Shown here in pieces: positions 44,676-53,423 of a DNA stretch of 58,987 nucleotides. The stretch covers positions 1-58,987 of the forward strand of contig JACQEY010000078.1 in NCBI GenBank assembly GCA_016200355.1, given 5' to 3'. Made by a program: the position numbers and the translations under genes. This stretch comes from Nitrospirota bacterium. GTDB lineage: Bacteria; Nitrospirota; Nitrospiria; Nitrospirales; Nitrospiraceae. A model generated the notes under the pieces. That model was not told the origin of the DNA, ran no database searches, and saw nothing but the letters and a program-made list of their open reading frames with translations. Every line of letters starts with the position of its first letter. Within the stretch, counting starts at the first letter, position 1.

Positions 44676-45200
44676 CTATTCTCCAAATGGATGGAGCCCG
44701 AGCACAAAAAGTAGGGTGCCGCCCGCGACCGCCAGCCCGTACCGCAGACGAAACGGGAGTTGTAATTCTTGGCCCCAGGCCTTTCCCCCCGTCAGGAAGG
44801 CTCCATGAGCGGCAAAGGCCAGCTTTCGGCCTGTGGCGGCAAATCCCCACTGGTAGCACATGGCGCCAAGGGCATAGACTCCACCTATCACTATTGCAAG
44901 CATCCCGGACAGGAGCGCGCCGGAAGGGCCGAGCATCGCTCCGACGGCTGCCATCAGTTTCACATCACCTGCTCCGATGTGTCCCGAAAGATGAATGATC
45001 AAAAACAACGCCAAGCCTGCGCCGAAGCCGACCAAGCTGAACACCATGCCCGCCACGCCATTCGTCCACGTATGTGCGCCAAGAGCTATGGTCATAGCTG
45101 GAAAGGTAAGCCAGTTAGGAATACGCGATAACCGAAGATCTGTCACAACCGCTGTGCCAAGTACGATCGCCAACAGCACAATGATGATGGCCGACTCCAT
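44676..45200 (-). CDS. tadV: Prepilin peptidase TadV (CpaA family)
   Basis: This type IV prepilin-peptidase-like aspartic protease has about 174 residues and six membrane segments. The two catalytic Asp residues are at 21 (VVTDLRLSRIPN) and 79 (HIGAGDVKLMAAVG, the GxGD motif). It cuts the Flp prepilin and TadE/TadG leaders. I chose the ATG at 45200 because GGAGG lies seven bases upstream. Confidence 0.9.
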   Translation of the reverse strand: MESAIIIVLLAIVLGTAVVTDLRLSRIPNWLTFPAMTIALGAHTWTNGVAGMVFSLVGFGAGLALFLIIHLSGHIGAGDVKLMAAVGAMLGPSGALLSGMLAIVIGGVYALGAMCYQWGFAATGRKLAFAAHGAFLTGGKAWGQELQLPFRLRYGLAVAGGTLLFVLGLHPFGE

Positions 45201-45337
45201 GATCATGCCTCCACTTCACTCATGACACGACTGGCCCACCCTTCGTTGCGAATCTTGCTTGTGAGTCATCCGCCTTCCCGATCTTGCCCTGAACACATCA
45301 TCTTTCCGGTTCGTCGCCGATAGCTCGCCGGGAGAAA

Positions 45338-45368
45338 CGGGCTGGTCCGCTACTCGCAGACCAGCCGT
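45338..45368 (-). terminator. Hairpin between flp pilin and tadV
   Basis: GCTGGTC and GACCAGC form a perfect stem 29 to 59 bases after the pilin stop, followed on the minus strand by CGTTTCTC. It may act as an attenuator that allows high pilin output relative to the machine genes. Confidence 0.5.
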
Positions 45369-45396
45369 CCACCACGAGCTACGGAATAGCTTCGGA

Positions 45397-45564
45397 TTAG
45401 CTGGAAATCACGCCCGCGGCAGCCCTGATCGCGGCGTCGATGTTGGTGCCCAGAAGCGTCACTGCCCCAACAATGAAGAGGGAGATCAACGCCAACAGCA
45501 GGGCGTACTCAGCAGCCGAGGCACCTTCTTCTTCCTTCACAAACCGACGAATGGCGTTCAACAT
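45397..45564 (-). CDS. flp: Flp-type major pilin
   Basis: The 55-residue prepilin MLNAIRRFVKEEEG/ASAAEYALLLAL has a short charged leader, the Flp cleavage site after Gly14, and the EY pair followed by one hydrophobic helix. It is the structural subunit of the Tad pilus. The start ATG lies after AAAGGTGACTACC. It is the promoter-proximal gene of the locus. Confidence 0.93.
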   Translation of the reverse strand: MLNAIRRFVKEEEGASAAEYALLLALISLFIVGAVTLLGTNIDAAIRAAAGVISS

Positions 45565-45734
45565 GGTAGTCACCTTTCTGTTGTGTACCGTGAATCATTA
45601 TGTCTCTAGAAACTTCTTGCACATTCAGCGCGTCCAACTCTCATCCGTGACCGATCACACCAATCGGGAATTTCCTCACCTCCTTCACCCGGATTGTCAC
45701 GTCTGACAGTTGTCTCCGCATTGTCACAGGACAG

Positions 45735-45750
45735 TGCAAAGCGGCAGCCA
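45735..45750 (-). promoter_or_regulatory. Candidate sigma-54 promoter for the Tad locus
   Basis: On the minus strand the sequence TGGCTGCCGCTTTGCA has GG and GC with exactly ten bases between, as in -24/-12 promoters (TGGCAC-N5-TTGCA). It lies about 170 bases before the flp start. A sigma-54 activator gene lies about 2 kb away. Confidence 0.5.
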
Positions 45751-46134
45751 GCCAGCATGATTCTCTAACCAGCTGTTAATCTTGACCGGTTCAATTCTCG
45801 ACTCTCCTGGCTGCGGCTAGCAGACCTCAGGCAATAGCCCCAGGCTCCTTCTCCTGATGCGGCACAAGAGCCGCACTTCGGGATGAATAATCCGTGATCT
45901 TGACCGTTAATCATGGGCCGAGATGTATGACGCTCCCCGCAGTAAGCTGCGGGGTATCCTGCGAAATTCTCAGAAGCCGCTACCCTCCGTAGCCACTTCG
46001 GCTACGAAGGCCAGAAGCTACGGGCTATGCGGCGAAGGAGAATCAAGGAATGCGTTTTGTTTTGACCATCCGGCGGGGTTGACGTAATCATGAACCATCA
46101 CAACCCGGTCCCAAAGCCGCACGTAAGGAGATGT
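45751..46134. promoter_or_regulatory. Divergent regulatory spacer between flp and tadD-like genes
   Basis: No gene is seen. Two ATCTTGACCG words at 45779-45788 and 45897-45906 lie upstream of the sigma-54-like site and could be activator sites. TGCGGC-N6-GCCGCA at 45858-45875 has GG-N10-GC spacing too, but a poor -12. A small hairpin CCCCGCAG/CTGCGGGG lies at about 45944-45963, and an AGGAG precedes the tadD-like start. Confidence 0.4.
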
Positions 46135-47139
46135 ATGCTCATTCAGCCGTCCCACGGAACACAGTTCGTTGCCGGTCTACTTATCGGTGGATTTCTGCTC
46201 ACCGGGTGCGCTGGCTCTAAAGACTCCACCTCTCCGTCGTTCGACATGTCGGAATATCGGCAGATGATGGAACGTCAGAAGGGAGCGCAGGGAAGCTTCG
46301 AGGACCCTGCTTCCTCGGTCCCTGAGATGACCCCAGAAGAACACGAACGAACGGGGGATATGGACGCGCAGCGGCGCAACTTTCCATTGGCAGGTGTCCA
46401 CTACGGCAAGGCGCTGAACGCAGATCCGACCCGCCACTCCGTTCGCCTCAAGCTGGGACGGATTTATCTGCAGCAAGGAATGTTGGAGCCCGCGCTGACG
46501 CAATTCCAGGATCTGCAGACCAGGGAGCCCAATTCAGCGCCGGCGCATCAGGGGATCGGGCATGTCTATCTGCTCCAAGGCAAGTTGCGAGAGGCTGAGG
46601 CCGCCCTCACCAAGGCCATCGCGCTGGATTCTTCCAGTTGGCTGTCCCACAACCTGCTGGGTCTCGTACAGGACCAGGAGCAGCGTCATGCCGAAGCGAT
46701 CACGGCCTACAAAGCGGCCCTGGCCCTCCATCCACGCGAACCGGGCGTCTTGAACAATCTCGGCCTCGCCTATGCCCTGAGCGGAGACCACGAAGCCGCG
46801 ATTCAGGCCTATGAACAGGCTGCGGCCACCGGTTCCGCTCCCCCCAAGCTCTATAACAATCTGGGAGTCGCCTATGCGCATCGCCAGCGGTATGCCGATG
46901 CGCTTGACGCCTTCAAGAAAGCGACGGATGAGCCCCGGGAATACAACAATCTCGGGGTGGCCCTGCTCGGTATGGGCCGTGCCACACTCGCCGTTGCTTG
47001 CTTTGAGAAAGCTATTGAATCGAATCCACAGTATTACGAAAAAGCCACGGAGAATCTTCGGCAAGCCCGCCAAGCTCTTGGGAACTCCGCGAATGGGACC
47101 TCTGCATCCGGCTCGACCAAGAGCGTCGCATGCCCATGA
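46135..47139 (+). CDS. tadD: TadD-like TPR lipoprotein
   Basis: The 334-residue lipoprotein has the lipobox LLTGC. About six TPR units follow (for example AHQGIGHVYLLQGKLREAEAALTKAI, LNNLGLAYALSGDHEAAIQAYEQA, YNNLGVAYAHRQRYADALDAF). In Tad loci such a protein (TadD) acts as a pilotin-like periplasmic factor. It is divergent from the pilin gene. The ATG at 46135 follows AAGGAGATGT. Confidence 0.83.
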   Translation: MLIQPSHGTQFVAGLLIGGFLLTGCAGSKDSTSPSFDMSEYRQMMERQKGAQGSFEDPASSVPEMTPEEHERTGDMDAQRRNFPLAGVHYGKALNADPTRHSVRLKLGRIYLQQGMLEPALTQFQDLQTREPNSAPAHQGIGHVYLLQGKLREAEAALTKAIALDSSSWLSHNLLGLVQDQEQRHAEAITAYKAALALHPREPGVLNNLGLAYALSGDHEAAIQAYEQAAATGSAPPKLYNNLGVAYAHRQRYADALDAFKKATDEPREYNNLGVALLGMGRATLAVACFEKAIESNPQYYEKATENLRQARQALGNSANGTSASGSTKSVACP

Positions 47140-47313
47140 TCTGCCGCAGGTTGTTGGGAGAGTTCGCCGGCGTTATGGAAGGTGGGCGTCCCTCGGCTCG
47201 GGGCTCTGAGTCCATCGAAGGGTCGAACCGTGAAGCGCGAGACATGCGAGAAAGGCGCGACGTGGACAGATCGGATTCCCACCTCGTCTCGCCAGTCTCG
47301 CTCGGCTATCCTG

Positions 47314-47607
47314 TTAATGAAAGCTCGACTGGCTCTGGAGAAACTGCCTTAGCGCGTACTGGCGGTTCTGGTTCAATCCATAGAGGGTGCGGCCTGCAGA
47401 GCCTTCCGTTGCCGTCAACCATTCCCGCTTCACCAGATAGGCGAGGGAGCCACGAACCACGTTTGTAGCGGCATCGATCCCCTCGCCACGCAGCCACCAT
47501 CTTTCAATGCCCTCTGCCGTATCTTTCGCATCCGGGTAGGAACAGAGGTAGCCGAGGATCAGCCACGCCACGACGTTGTTGTCCTGAAGAAAATCCGGCT
47601 TGTTCAT
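47314..47607 (-). CDS. Small winged-helix-like protein
   Basis: The protein (about 97 residues) has helix-rich sequence VVAWLILGYLCSYPDAKDTAEGIERWWL and then LVKREWLTATEGSAGRTLYGLNQ, as in small winged-helix proteins. No name is assigned. A sigma-54-type site overlaps its start region. If that site is used, translation may start at the GTG at 47571, which has AGGA upstream. Confidence 0.6.
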   Translation of the reverse strand: MNKPDFLQDNNVVAWLILGYLCSYPDAKDTAEGIERWWLRGEGIDAATNVVRGSLAYLVKREWLTATEGSAGRTLYGLNQNRQYALRQFLQSQSSFH

Positions 47608-47621
47608 ACCCGGCAAGGCCG

Positions 47622-47637
47622 AGCAACTTTAATGCCG
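47622..47637 (-). promoter_or_regulatory. Second candidate sigma-54 promoter
   Basis: CGGCATTAAAGTTGCT on the minus strand matches YGGCAY-N6-TTGCW with ten bases between GG and GC. It points at the small winged-helix-like gene and lies downstream of the activator gene. Confidence 0.5.
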
Positions 47638-47728
47638 AATTTGTCTCACGCGCAAATACGTGTAAACATTAAATGCTGACGTTTATGCGTTTCTCTGCTG
47701 TGGTCGGCGCGCCTCAGGAATGCTGCCC

Positions 47729-48739
47729 CTACGCCGCAGAAAACATCCGCCGATCCAGCCCATGCTTCCGCAGGAGACGCTGGAATGCCCGTCGCTCTTT
47801 CTTCGCGGCTCGGGCAGCTCGAGAAATGTTGCCGTGATGAGTTGAGAGTAACTCACTCAGAAACGCCATCTCGAATTCCTCAATGACTTTCTCCTTCATC
47901 TCTTGAAAACTGCTCGCGCCGGGTATTACTCCTCGAGACAACAACGTCATTGTGGGCCCCATAGACTCAGGCCATTCATTCTCCGGCATATCAAGATCCT
48001 GGGCTTCGAGCAGCTCTCCCGATGCCATCGCCACGGCACGATGCACGACACCCTCCAGTTCTCTCACATTACCGGACCAGGCATAGCCCATCAGCTTGGC
48101 CTTGGCTGAATGTCCTAGCGTCATAGCCCCCCTGCCGAATTCTTTCGCGTAGACTTTCAGAAAGTGGCGCGCCAGCAGAAGAATATCCTCCTTCCGGTCG
48201 CGCAAAGGTGGCAGGACAGCGGACAATACATTCAGCCGGTGGAAGAGATCCTCCCTGAATTGGCGAGTTTCAACCAAGTAGCGCAAATCCGTATTGGTCG
48301 CAGCCAGGATCTTCACATCGACCTTTCGGTTTTTCGTCGAGCCCAACGGTCGGAACTCTTGATCTTGAAGGACGCGTAGCAGCTTGCTCTGCACCGTCAT
48401 GCTGAGCGAATTGATCTCGTCGAGAAACAGGGTGCCACCGTCGGCTTCATGGAAGAGGCCTGGTTTCTCAATGAGCGCGCCTGTAAAGGCTCCCTTGCTG
48501 TGGCCAAACAGTTCATTTTCAATCAAGAGGTCCGGCAACGCCGCACAGTTCACCGGAATAAAGGGCTTTCCTCGACGCTCGCCGGAATAGTGAATGGCCC
48601 GGGCAAACAGTTCCTTGCCCGTTCCCGTCTCTCCGGATATCAACACCGTGGATTTGGACTTGCTCAACAGCGGGATCATCCCCGTCACCTGGAGAAAGCA
48701 TCTGCTTGTACCGATCAACTCTCCGACACAGCTGGGCAT
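47729..48739 (-). CDS. Sigma-54 enhancer-binding protein without receiver domain
   Basis: The 336-residue AAA+ activator has Walker A GETGTGKE, the sigma-54-contacting GAFTGA loop, Walker B GGTLFLDEI, the arginine-finger region FREDLFHRLNVL, and a C-terminal Fis-type helix-turn-helix (HHGNISRAARAAKKERRAFQRLL). It has no N-terminal receiver or sensor domain, as in PspF. It follows bcsS on the same strand by about 60 bases and may regulate the cellulose and/or Tad genes. The ATG at 48739 lies after AGGAGATACTCAC. Confidence 0.9.
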   Translation of the reverse strand: MPSCVGELIGTSRCFLQVTGMIPLLSKSKSTVLISGETGTGKELFARAIHYSGERRGKPFIPVNCAALPDLLIENELFGHSKGAFTGALIEKPGLFHEADGGTLFLDEINSLSMTVQSKLLRVLQDQEFRPLGSTKNRKVDVKILAATNTDLRYLVETRQFREDLFHRLNVLSAVLPPLRDRKEDILLLARHFLKVYAKEFGRGAMTLGHSAKAKLMGYAWSGNVRELEGVVHRAVAMASGELLEAQDLDMPENEWPESMGPTMTLLSRGVIPGASSFQEMKEKVIEEFEMAFLSELLSTHHGNISRAARAAKKERRAFQRLLRKHGLDRRMFSAA

Positions 48740-48803
48740 GTGAGTATCTCCTACCATCATTACCGAATTACCGGCGGGATCGACATGGTTTTTGAACAGC
48801 CGG

Positions 48804-49508
48804 CTAGAAAGGAAAATATAGTTCTACTCCCCCATACACTCCGTTATGAAATATTTGCGTGTACTGATAGCCGCCTTTGAGCGTCAGGTAAAAGCGATCG
48901 ACCGGCACTTGAACCAGCGGGCCGGTTTGGACTGCATAGAAATCCTTGTTCCCCATGCCTGCGAGGTCCCAACCAAGGTAGGTGGAACAGCAGCCCTGTT
49001 CGCTCTTGTGGACCAGCCTGGTGGCTCTGAGGCGGCTCCAGACAAAACTATCTAGATCCGTGTATGACGCAATGGCATGAAACGTTCCTTTCTCATGCCA
49101 GTGGAAGGCCTCTCCCTGGAGGTACACGCCAACATCGTTCTCGTTGGTCCTGCCCCCAGTTGAGCGATCCTGTTGTTTCCACCGAAACTGAGGACCGGCA
49201 AACCCAATGAAGTTCCATGGCCCCTGAATAAATTTGATTCCCACCGACGGGGACGCAAACTGAACCTCGGCGTCGCGCTTCGCTCCGTTATCTTTAAACG
49301 AGTAGCCGAGCCCGGCTCCCATGACTTGAATGAACGGTTGGAGATTCGACTCTCCCGATGTGAGCGGTGTCCGAACGCCCAAATACGTGTAGTACTGGCC
49401 CTGATGGTCGATTTGATAACCGGTAAAGACGTCCCCGGCTATCCCGGCACCGGGCCACATCAAAGCCGCACACAACGCTATGCCGCAAGAGACGTGCGTT
49501 CTCGCCAT
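48804..49508 (-). CDS. bcsS: Cellulose biosynthesis protein BcsS
   Basis: The 234-residue outer-membrane barrel-like protein has a signal peptide (ending AGIAGD). It resembles the BcsS family: DVFTGYQIDHQGQYYTYLGVRTPL, GPWNFIGFAGPQFRWK, FYLTLKGGYQYTQIFHNGVYGGVELYF, ending in PF. The role is unproven in this organism. It overlaps the end of bcsA by 31 bases, so the two are coupled. Confidence 0.8.
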   Translation of the reverse strand: MARTHVSCGIALCAALMWPGAGIAGDVFTGYQIDHQGQYYTYLGVRTPLTSGESNLQPFIQVMGAGLGYSFKDNGAKRDAEVQFASPSVGIKFIQGPWNFIGFAGPQFRWKQQDRSTGGRTNENDVGVYLQGEAFHWHEKGTFHAIASYTDLDSFVWSRLRATRLVHKSEQGCCSTYLGWDLAGMGNKDFYAVQTGPLVQVPVDRFYLTLKGGYQYTQIFHNGVYGGVELYFPF

Positions 49509-51748
49509 TGGTCTGCTCCCTTATCCACCTGTTCGATTGTAAAACCGGCCAGCACGGTTCCTTCACACTGCATTGCCCATATCCGGCGAACCTTCAACGC
49601 ATAGAATTCCATATACAGGGTCCCATTCTCGCCGACAAGATCAACCGTTCCAGGAATGTTCACCGAAAGACCAGTCGTTGAAATCTGCTCAACTGTGCCT
49701 TCCAAGGTACGGTCTGGCAACACCAGGACACAGTTCTCCCGATAGGGGAGGCGAAGGTCGCTCCGATGTGACTTTCTCGATGTCTTGACGACTTTTCTGA
49801 ACACACGCAGGAGAGACCACAGGCTCTGGAATATTCCCGGTTCGACTTCAGGCTGATTCCAGGCACGGGAGTCGGAAAATGCGGCAACGATCAACGAATC
49901 GGCAGTCTTCTCGTCCACATCGATAAATTTCAGCCCGACCTCGACGGCGTTGGATGAAACCTCCTCCTGACGACAGATTCGGCCTTTGACGGTAAACCGG
50001 TCGCCCACCGGGTTTTTGACGATGCATAGTATTGGCCCGTCTCCTTTCAAGAATTGCTTGTTCACCCGAATGAGTGCGCCAGTCTCATTGATATCTTTCA
50101 CGATGCCGTTGAGCCGGTCCTTTCCCCTGACCAATTGACAGGACAGACGATGCCTGATGCGAAATGTTCTTCGCCACTCTGGCACTTCTGCGGCCGCTAA
50201 AATGGCCACGCCAACCAGAATGAGGTTGACCGAGCCCCAGAACAGACTGACCTCTAGTCCCGGCAGGGGGATCTGCGCAATCCAAAGACGTATCCCCGTC
50301 ACCAATCCCGCGATGAGCAGCCCCACGATGATCAGGTGGGGCAAGATGTAGGAGAACCGTGATAACCCGTGCCGTTCTTTAGCCACTCCTTTTGGGGTGA
50401 TGACGAATGGCCGTTTCATCCAGGGCCTTATCGCGGTCTTGAGTGTGGCCCAACTCAGAGCAATGCTGCCAGCCGTTTCATAAATGTCCGACCAAAACGC
50501 ATTGCGCGTACCTCGGCTGACTGTTCTCAGCATCACGAGCGTAGCCAGGTAATAGGATCCAAAAAAATTGACGAGCGAGGGGACATCAGCCGTGACGGGA
50601 ATAATCCCGAACAGCAGGGCAAAGAGCGGGGCGACGAGGCAGACGATCCGAGGAGTCCCATGAAGAAAGTAGAAGATGGATGAAAAATAGCCGAGTCGCT
50701 GGGGTATCGTGAGGCCGCGCATGGTGAACGGATTCGTCTGGAAGAAAATTTGCACGTGGCCCGTCGCCCACCGTACCCGTTGCTTCATGGAACGCTCGAA
50801 TGTTTCCGGCATGAGTCCTGCTGCCAGCACCTTGTTCAGATAGCATGACCGATAGCCCTTCGCATGGATAACCATGCTCGTGTGAATGTCTTCGGTCACG
50901 GTCTCGGTTTGAAACCCGCCGATCTCCATCAAAACACTACGGCGAAACAACCCGCAGCTTCCGGCAAAGAACGCGCTATTGTGGCGATCGCGACCAGGCT
51001 GAAGCACACGATAGAACAGCTCTTGCTCATTCTTGAGCGATCCCTCGAGTTGAAGATTCCTCTGAAACACATCCGGATTGTAGAAATGATGCGGCGTCTG
51101 TACAAATGCGACTTGTTCATCTTGGAAAAATCCTACCGTATCCTTCAAGAAACTGCCGGTTGGGACGTGATCGACGTCGAAGATCGCAATGACTTCTCCC
51201 GAGGTTTCTTGCAAAGCATGGTTCAGATTCCCAGCTTTCGCGTGTTGTCGATCTGCCCGACGGATGTATCCACAGTTCAACGACGCAGCTAATGTTTTAA
51301 TTTCGTCCCGCTGGCCATCGTCGAGCACATGCACCAGGTAGCGGTCCTTGGGATAGTCTTGGTTGACACAGCCGATCAGCGTGCGGCGAAGAATGCTCAG
51401 AGGCTCATCAACAACCGTGACGAAGATATCGACGTGCGGATAGCGGCACAGGGGCACTGGTTGGCGTTCGAGCGGCGACCAGGCGTGATAGGCAAACAAT
51501 AGGATCTGCACAAAGGCGTAGGCTTCTGCCGTGTAGACCGTCCAACTCGCCAGGAGGCTCACCCAATCGTCGGTGTTGAGAGTGTAGAGGCCTCTCCATA
51601 ACAGGTACCGTGCATACAAGAACAGGGTCAGCGCCAAGATGACCTGATGCCCTCTTTTCCTCCAACTGAGTACGCTAATCACGGCCAGGGTACAGAGCGC
51701 CAGCGGTATGGCCACCGAGGAACTATAAAAATGATTGAGCCATGTCAT
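49478..51748 (-). CDS. bcsA: Cellulose synthase catalytic subunit BcsA with two PilZ-like regions
   Basis: The 756-residue membrane GT2 enzyme has the catalytic D, DxD, TED, QxxRW set: DVDHV near 193, TEDIHTS near 285 and QRVRW near 325. Membrane helices flank the GT domain. At the C-terminus are two PilZ-like regions: RHRLSCQLVRGK...DINETGALI and RSDLRLPYRENC...QISTTGLSV, which could bind c-di-GMP, although the [DN]xSxxG motif is altered in each. No bcsB or bcsC was found next to it. Confidence 0.88.
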   Translation of the reverse strand: MTWLNHFYSSSVAIPLALCTLAVISVLSWRKRGHQVILALTLFLYARYLLWRGLYTLNTDDWVSLLASWTVYTAEAYAFVQILLFAYHAWSPLERQPVPLCRYPHVDIFVTVVDEPLSILRRTLIGCVNQDYPKDRYLVHVLDDGQRDEIKTLAASLNCGYIRRADRQHAKAGNLNHALQETSGEVIAIFDVDHVPTGSFLKDTVGFFQDEQVAFVQTPHHFYNPDVFQRNLQLEGSLKNEQELFYRVLQPGRDRHNSAFFAGSCGLFRRSVLMEIGGFQTETVTEDIHTSMVIHAKGYRSCYLNKVLAAGLMPETFERSMKQRVRWATGHVQIFFQTNPFTMRGLTIPQRLGYFSSIFYFLHGTPRIVCLVAPLFALLFGIIPVTADVPSLVNFFGSYYLATLVMLRTVSRGTRNAFWSDIYETAGSIALSWATLKTAIRPWMKRPFVITPKGVAKERHGLSRFSYILPHLIIVGLLIAGLVTGIRLWIAQIPLPGLEVSLFWGSVNLILVGVAILAAAEVPEWRRTFRIRHRLSCQLVRGKDRLNGIVKDINETGALIRVNKQFLKGDGPILCIVKNPVGDRFTVKGRICRQEEVSSNAVEVGLKFIDVDEKTADSLIVAAFSDSRAWNQPEVEPGIFQSLWSLLRVFRKVVKTSRKSHRSDLRLPYRENCVLVLPDRTLEGTVEQISTTGLSVNIPGTVDLVGENGTLYMEFYALKVRRIWAMQCEGTVLAGFTIEQVDKGADQWRERTSLAA

Positions 51749-52313
51749 AGGCGTATCCTTTGTGAGTCTCCCTATTCAGAGTCGTCTCGCTCACGTGCCC
51801 GCTTCGATCCACGAGGCTCCACGCCGCAGCAATCGATCGCCATGATTGCTGCTTCTGACCGAAGTGCCGCGCCATTGATCGGTGATTTTCTGTCTTGCCC
51901 GAACCAGGATTTCTGCGACTGTTTTCCCTCAGCGGCGTGCATGACGCAGTCTAGGATGGAATGCCTGTTCAGCCTATACCGAGGATGGAGGGACCCGCCA
52001 TACAGGCAGGGTACTTCTTTGGGGGGGGCAGGAATGCCGCACGCGATTCTACGGAGTTGTTACTTGCTGCGGACTAGCCCGCATTATTCCTGAGCGCTTC
52101 TACTGCAATCGCCGATCCGCTGCTACGATGGGCCTTCGGTCAGCGGGCTCGCGACACGGCTCAGCCATTTCGCAACGAACCGTCATGAATAATGTGGGAT
52201 AGGAGCCGTAAGCCAGGCGTGGGTTATCAAGAAATCATGGATTTTCGAGGGTGGTCTGCTATGGTTTTCAGGAGATATCCCGGTCATCACATGGCGCCAC
52301 AGCCCTCTACCAC
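51749..52313. other. Spacer upstream of bcsA and the DsbA-like gene
   Basis: There is no gene. It includes a G8 tract (52021-52028) and an inverted pair of the TGAATAATGCGGG motif (52078-52092 and 52182-52200). No clear sigma-54 site was seen upstream of bcsA. Confidence 0.5.
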
Positions 52314-53360
52314 ATGACAACGATACCAACCTTCAGAATCCTGATCGCCCTTGGCTTCCTCGTCCTGTTCGCCGCTCTCTACAGTATCCGTTGGCCATTC
52401 CAAGCGTATGAGCAGAAGCCAAGCATATCCGGGAATCCGGTTGTCGCCACGGTAGGAACAGACTCGATCACCTTGCGAGAGGTTGAGCAGGCTGCGGCCC
52501 TCTCCCTCTACCAAGCAGACCAACAGCGCAATCAACTGCTACAGCACGCGCTTCAACGGAAAATCGAGGAGACCCTGCTGGCGGCGGAGGCATCCCGAAA
52601 GGGTATGAGTGTCTCACAGCTCCTAACTGAGGCTTCACAATCGGAATCCATCGCCCGGCTTGCAGACCTCCCAGATCCTGTCAAACGGCTGAGCCTCGGC
52701 ACGACACAGGACAGCCCGAGCCATGGCGCATCGCAAGACCTTCAAGAGCAGGCCAGAATTCGGCAAGCACTGCTGGTCTCCCTCCGCCGTAAGACTGATA
52801 TTCACATTACCCTTCCGCCCACGGAGCTGCCAATCCTCTCGGTCAACGTAGACGACGATCCTTCGATCGGGCCTGTCGATGCGTCGATCACCATCGTAGA
52901 GTTTTCAGACTTTCAATGCCCCTACTGTCAAAAGAGCGTGGCAGTGTTGAAGGAACTTCGCCGTCTCTACGGTGAGAAGATTCGACTGGTCTATCGAGAC
53001 TATCCTGGTCCCAACCACCCCTATGCGTCACAAGCCGCCGAAGCCGCCCAATGCGCGGGAGAGCAACGCAAGTATTGGGAGTACCACGACATCCTGTTTG
53101 ACCGGCAAGCCCCAGGAAAGGGGTGGGACTTTCCTGCTCTGGCAAAGGAACTGGGCCTTCAGCCGGACAGCTTTGCGACCTGTTTGAATACAGGACGCTA
53201 TCGCGAAGAGGTGGCCAAGGATCTTCAGGATGGCCTCACGCTCGGCATTACCAGCACGCCGACGTTCTTCATCAACGGCCGTCCATTGGTTGGCGCTAAA
53301 CCGCTTGCTGAGTTTCAAGCTGTGATCGACAGGCTTCTCAAACAACAGCCCTCTTCATAA
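52314..53360 (+). CDS. Membrane-anchored DsbA-like thiol-disulfide protein
   Basis: The 348-residue protein has an N-terminal membrane anchor and a SurA-like helical stretch (TLREVEQAAALSLYQADQQRNQLLQHALQRKIEETLLA). The thioredoxin-fold DsbA domain follows, with CPYC in SDFQCPYCQKSVAVL and cis-Pro region TSTPTFFINGRPLVG. It may fold periplasmic proteins. The start is uncertain (ATG 52314; the frame opens at 52251). Confidence 0.82.
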   Translation: MTTIPTFRILIALGFLVLFAALYSIRWPFQAYEQKPSISGNPVVATVGTDSITLREVEQAAALSLYQADQQRNQLLQHALQRKIEETLLAAEASRKGMSVSQLLTEASQSESIARLADLPDPVKRLSLGTTQDSPSHGASQDLQEQARIRQALLVSLRRKTDIHITLPPTELPILSVNVDDDPSIGPVDASITIVEFSDFQCPYCQKSVAVLKELRRLYGEKIRLVYRDYPGPNHPYASQAAEAAQCAGEQRKYWEYHDILFDRQAPGKGWDFPALAKELGLQPDSFATCLNTGRYREEVAKDLQDGLTLGITSTPTFFINGRPLVGAKPLAEFQAVIDRLLKQQPSS

Positions 53361-53423
53361 TCCTGCTTTTCCTGCTTGTAAGCTCTCCGTCTCCTGTCCT
53401 ACTCTGTATGTGGAGGCCGATCT

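Noticed and set aside
39914-45564. Type IVa pilus or type II secretion system
   Set aside because: The Flp motif, CpaB, TadZ and TadE/G types identify the Tad system.
45858-45875. Plus-strand sigma-54 promoter for the tadD-like gene
   Set aside because: The -24 half and spacing fit, but the -12 half is CCGCA instead of TTGCA and the site is also a simple palindrome.
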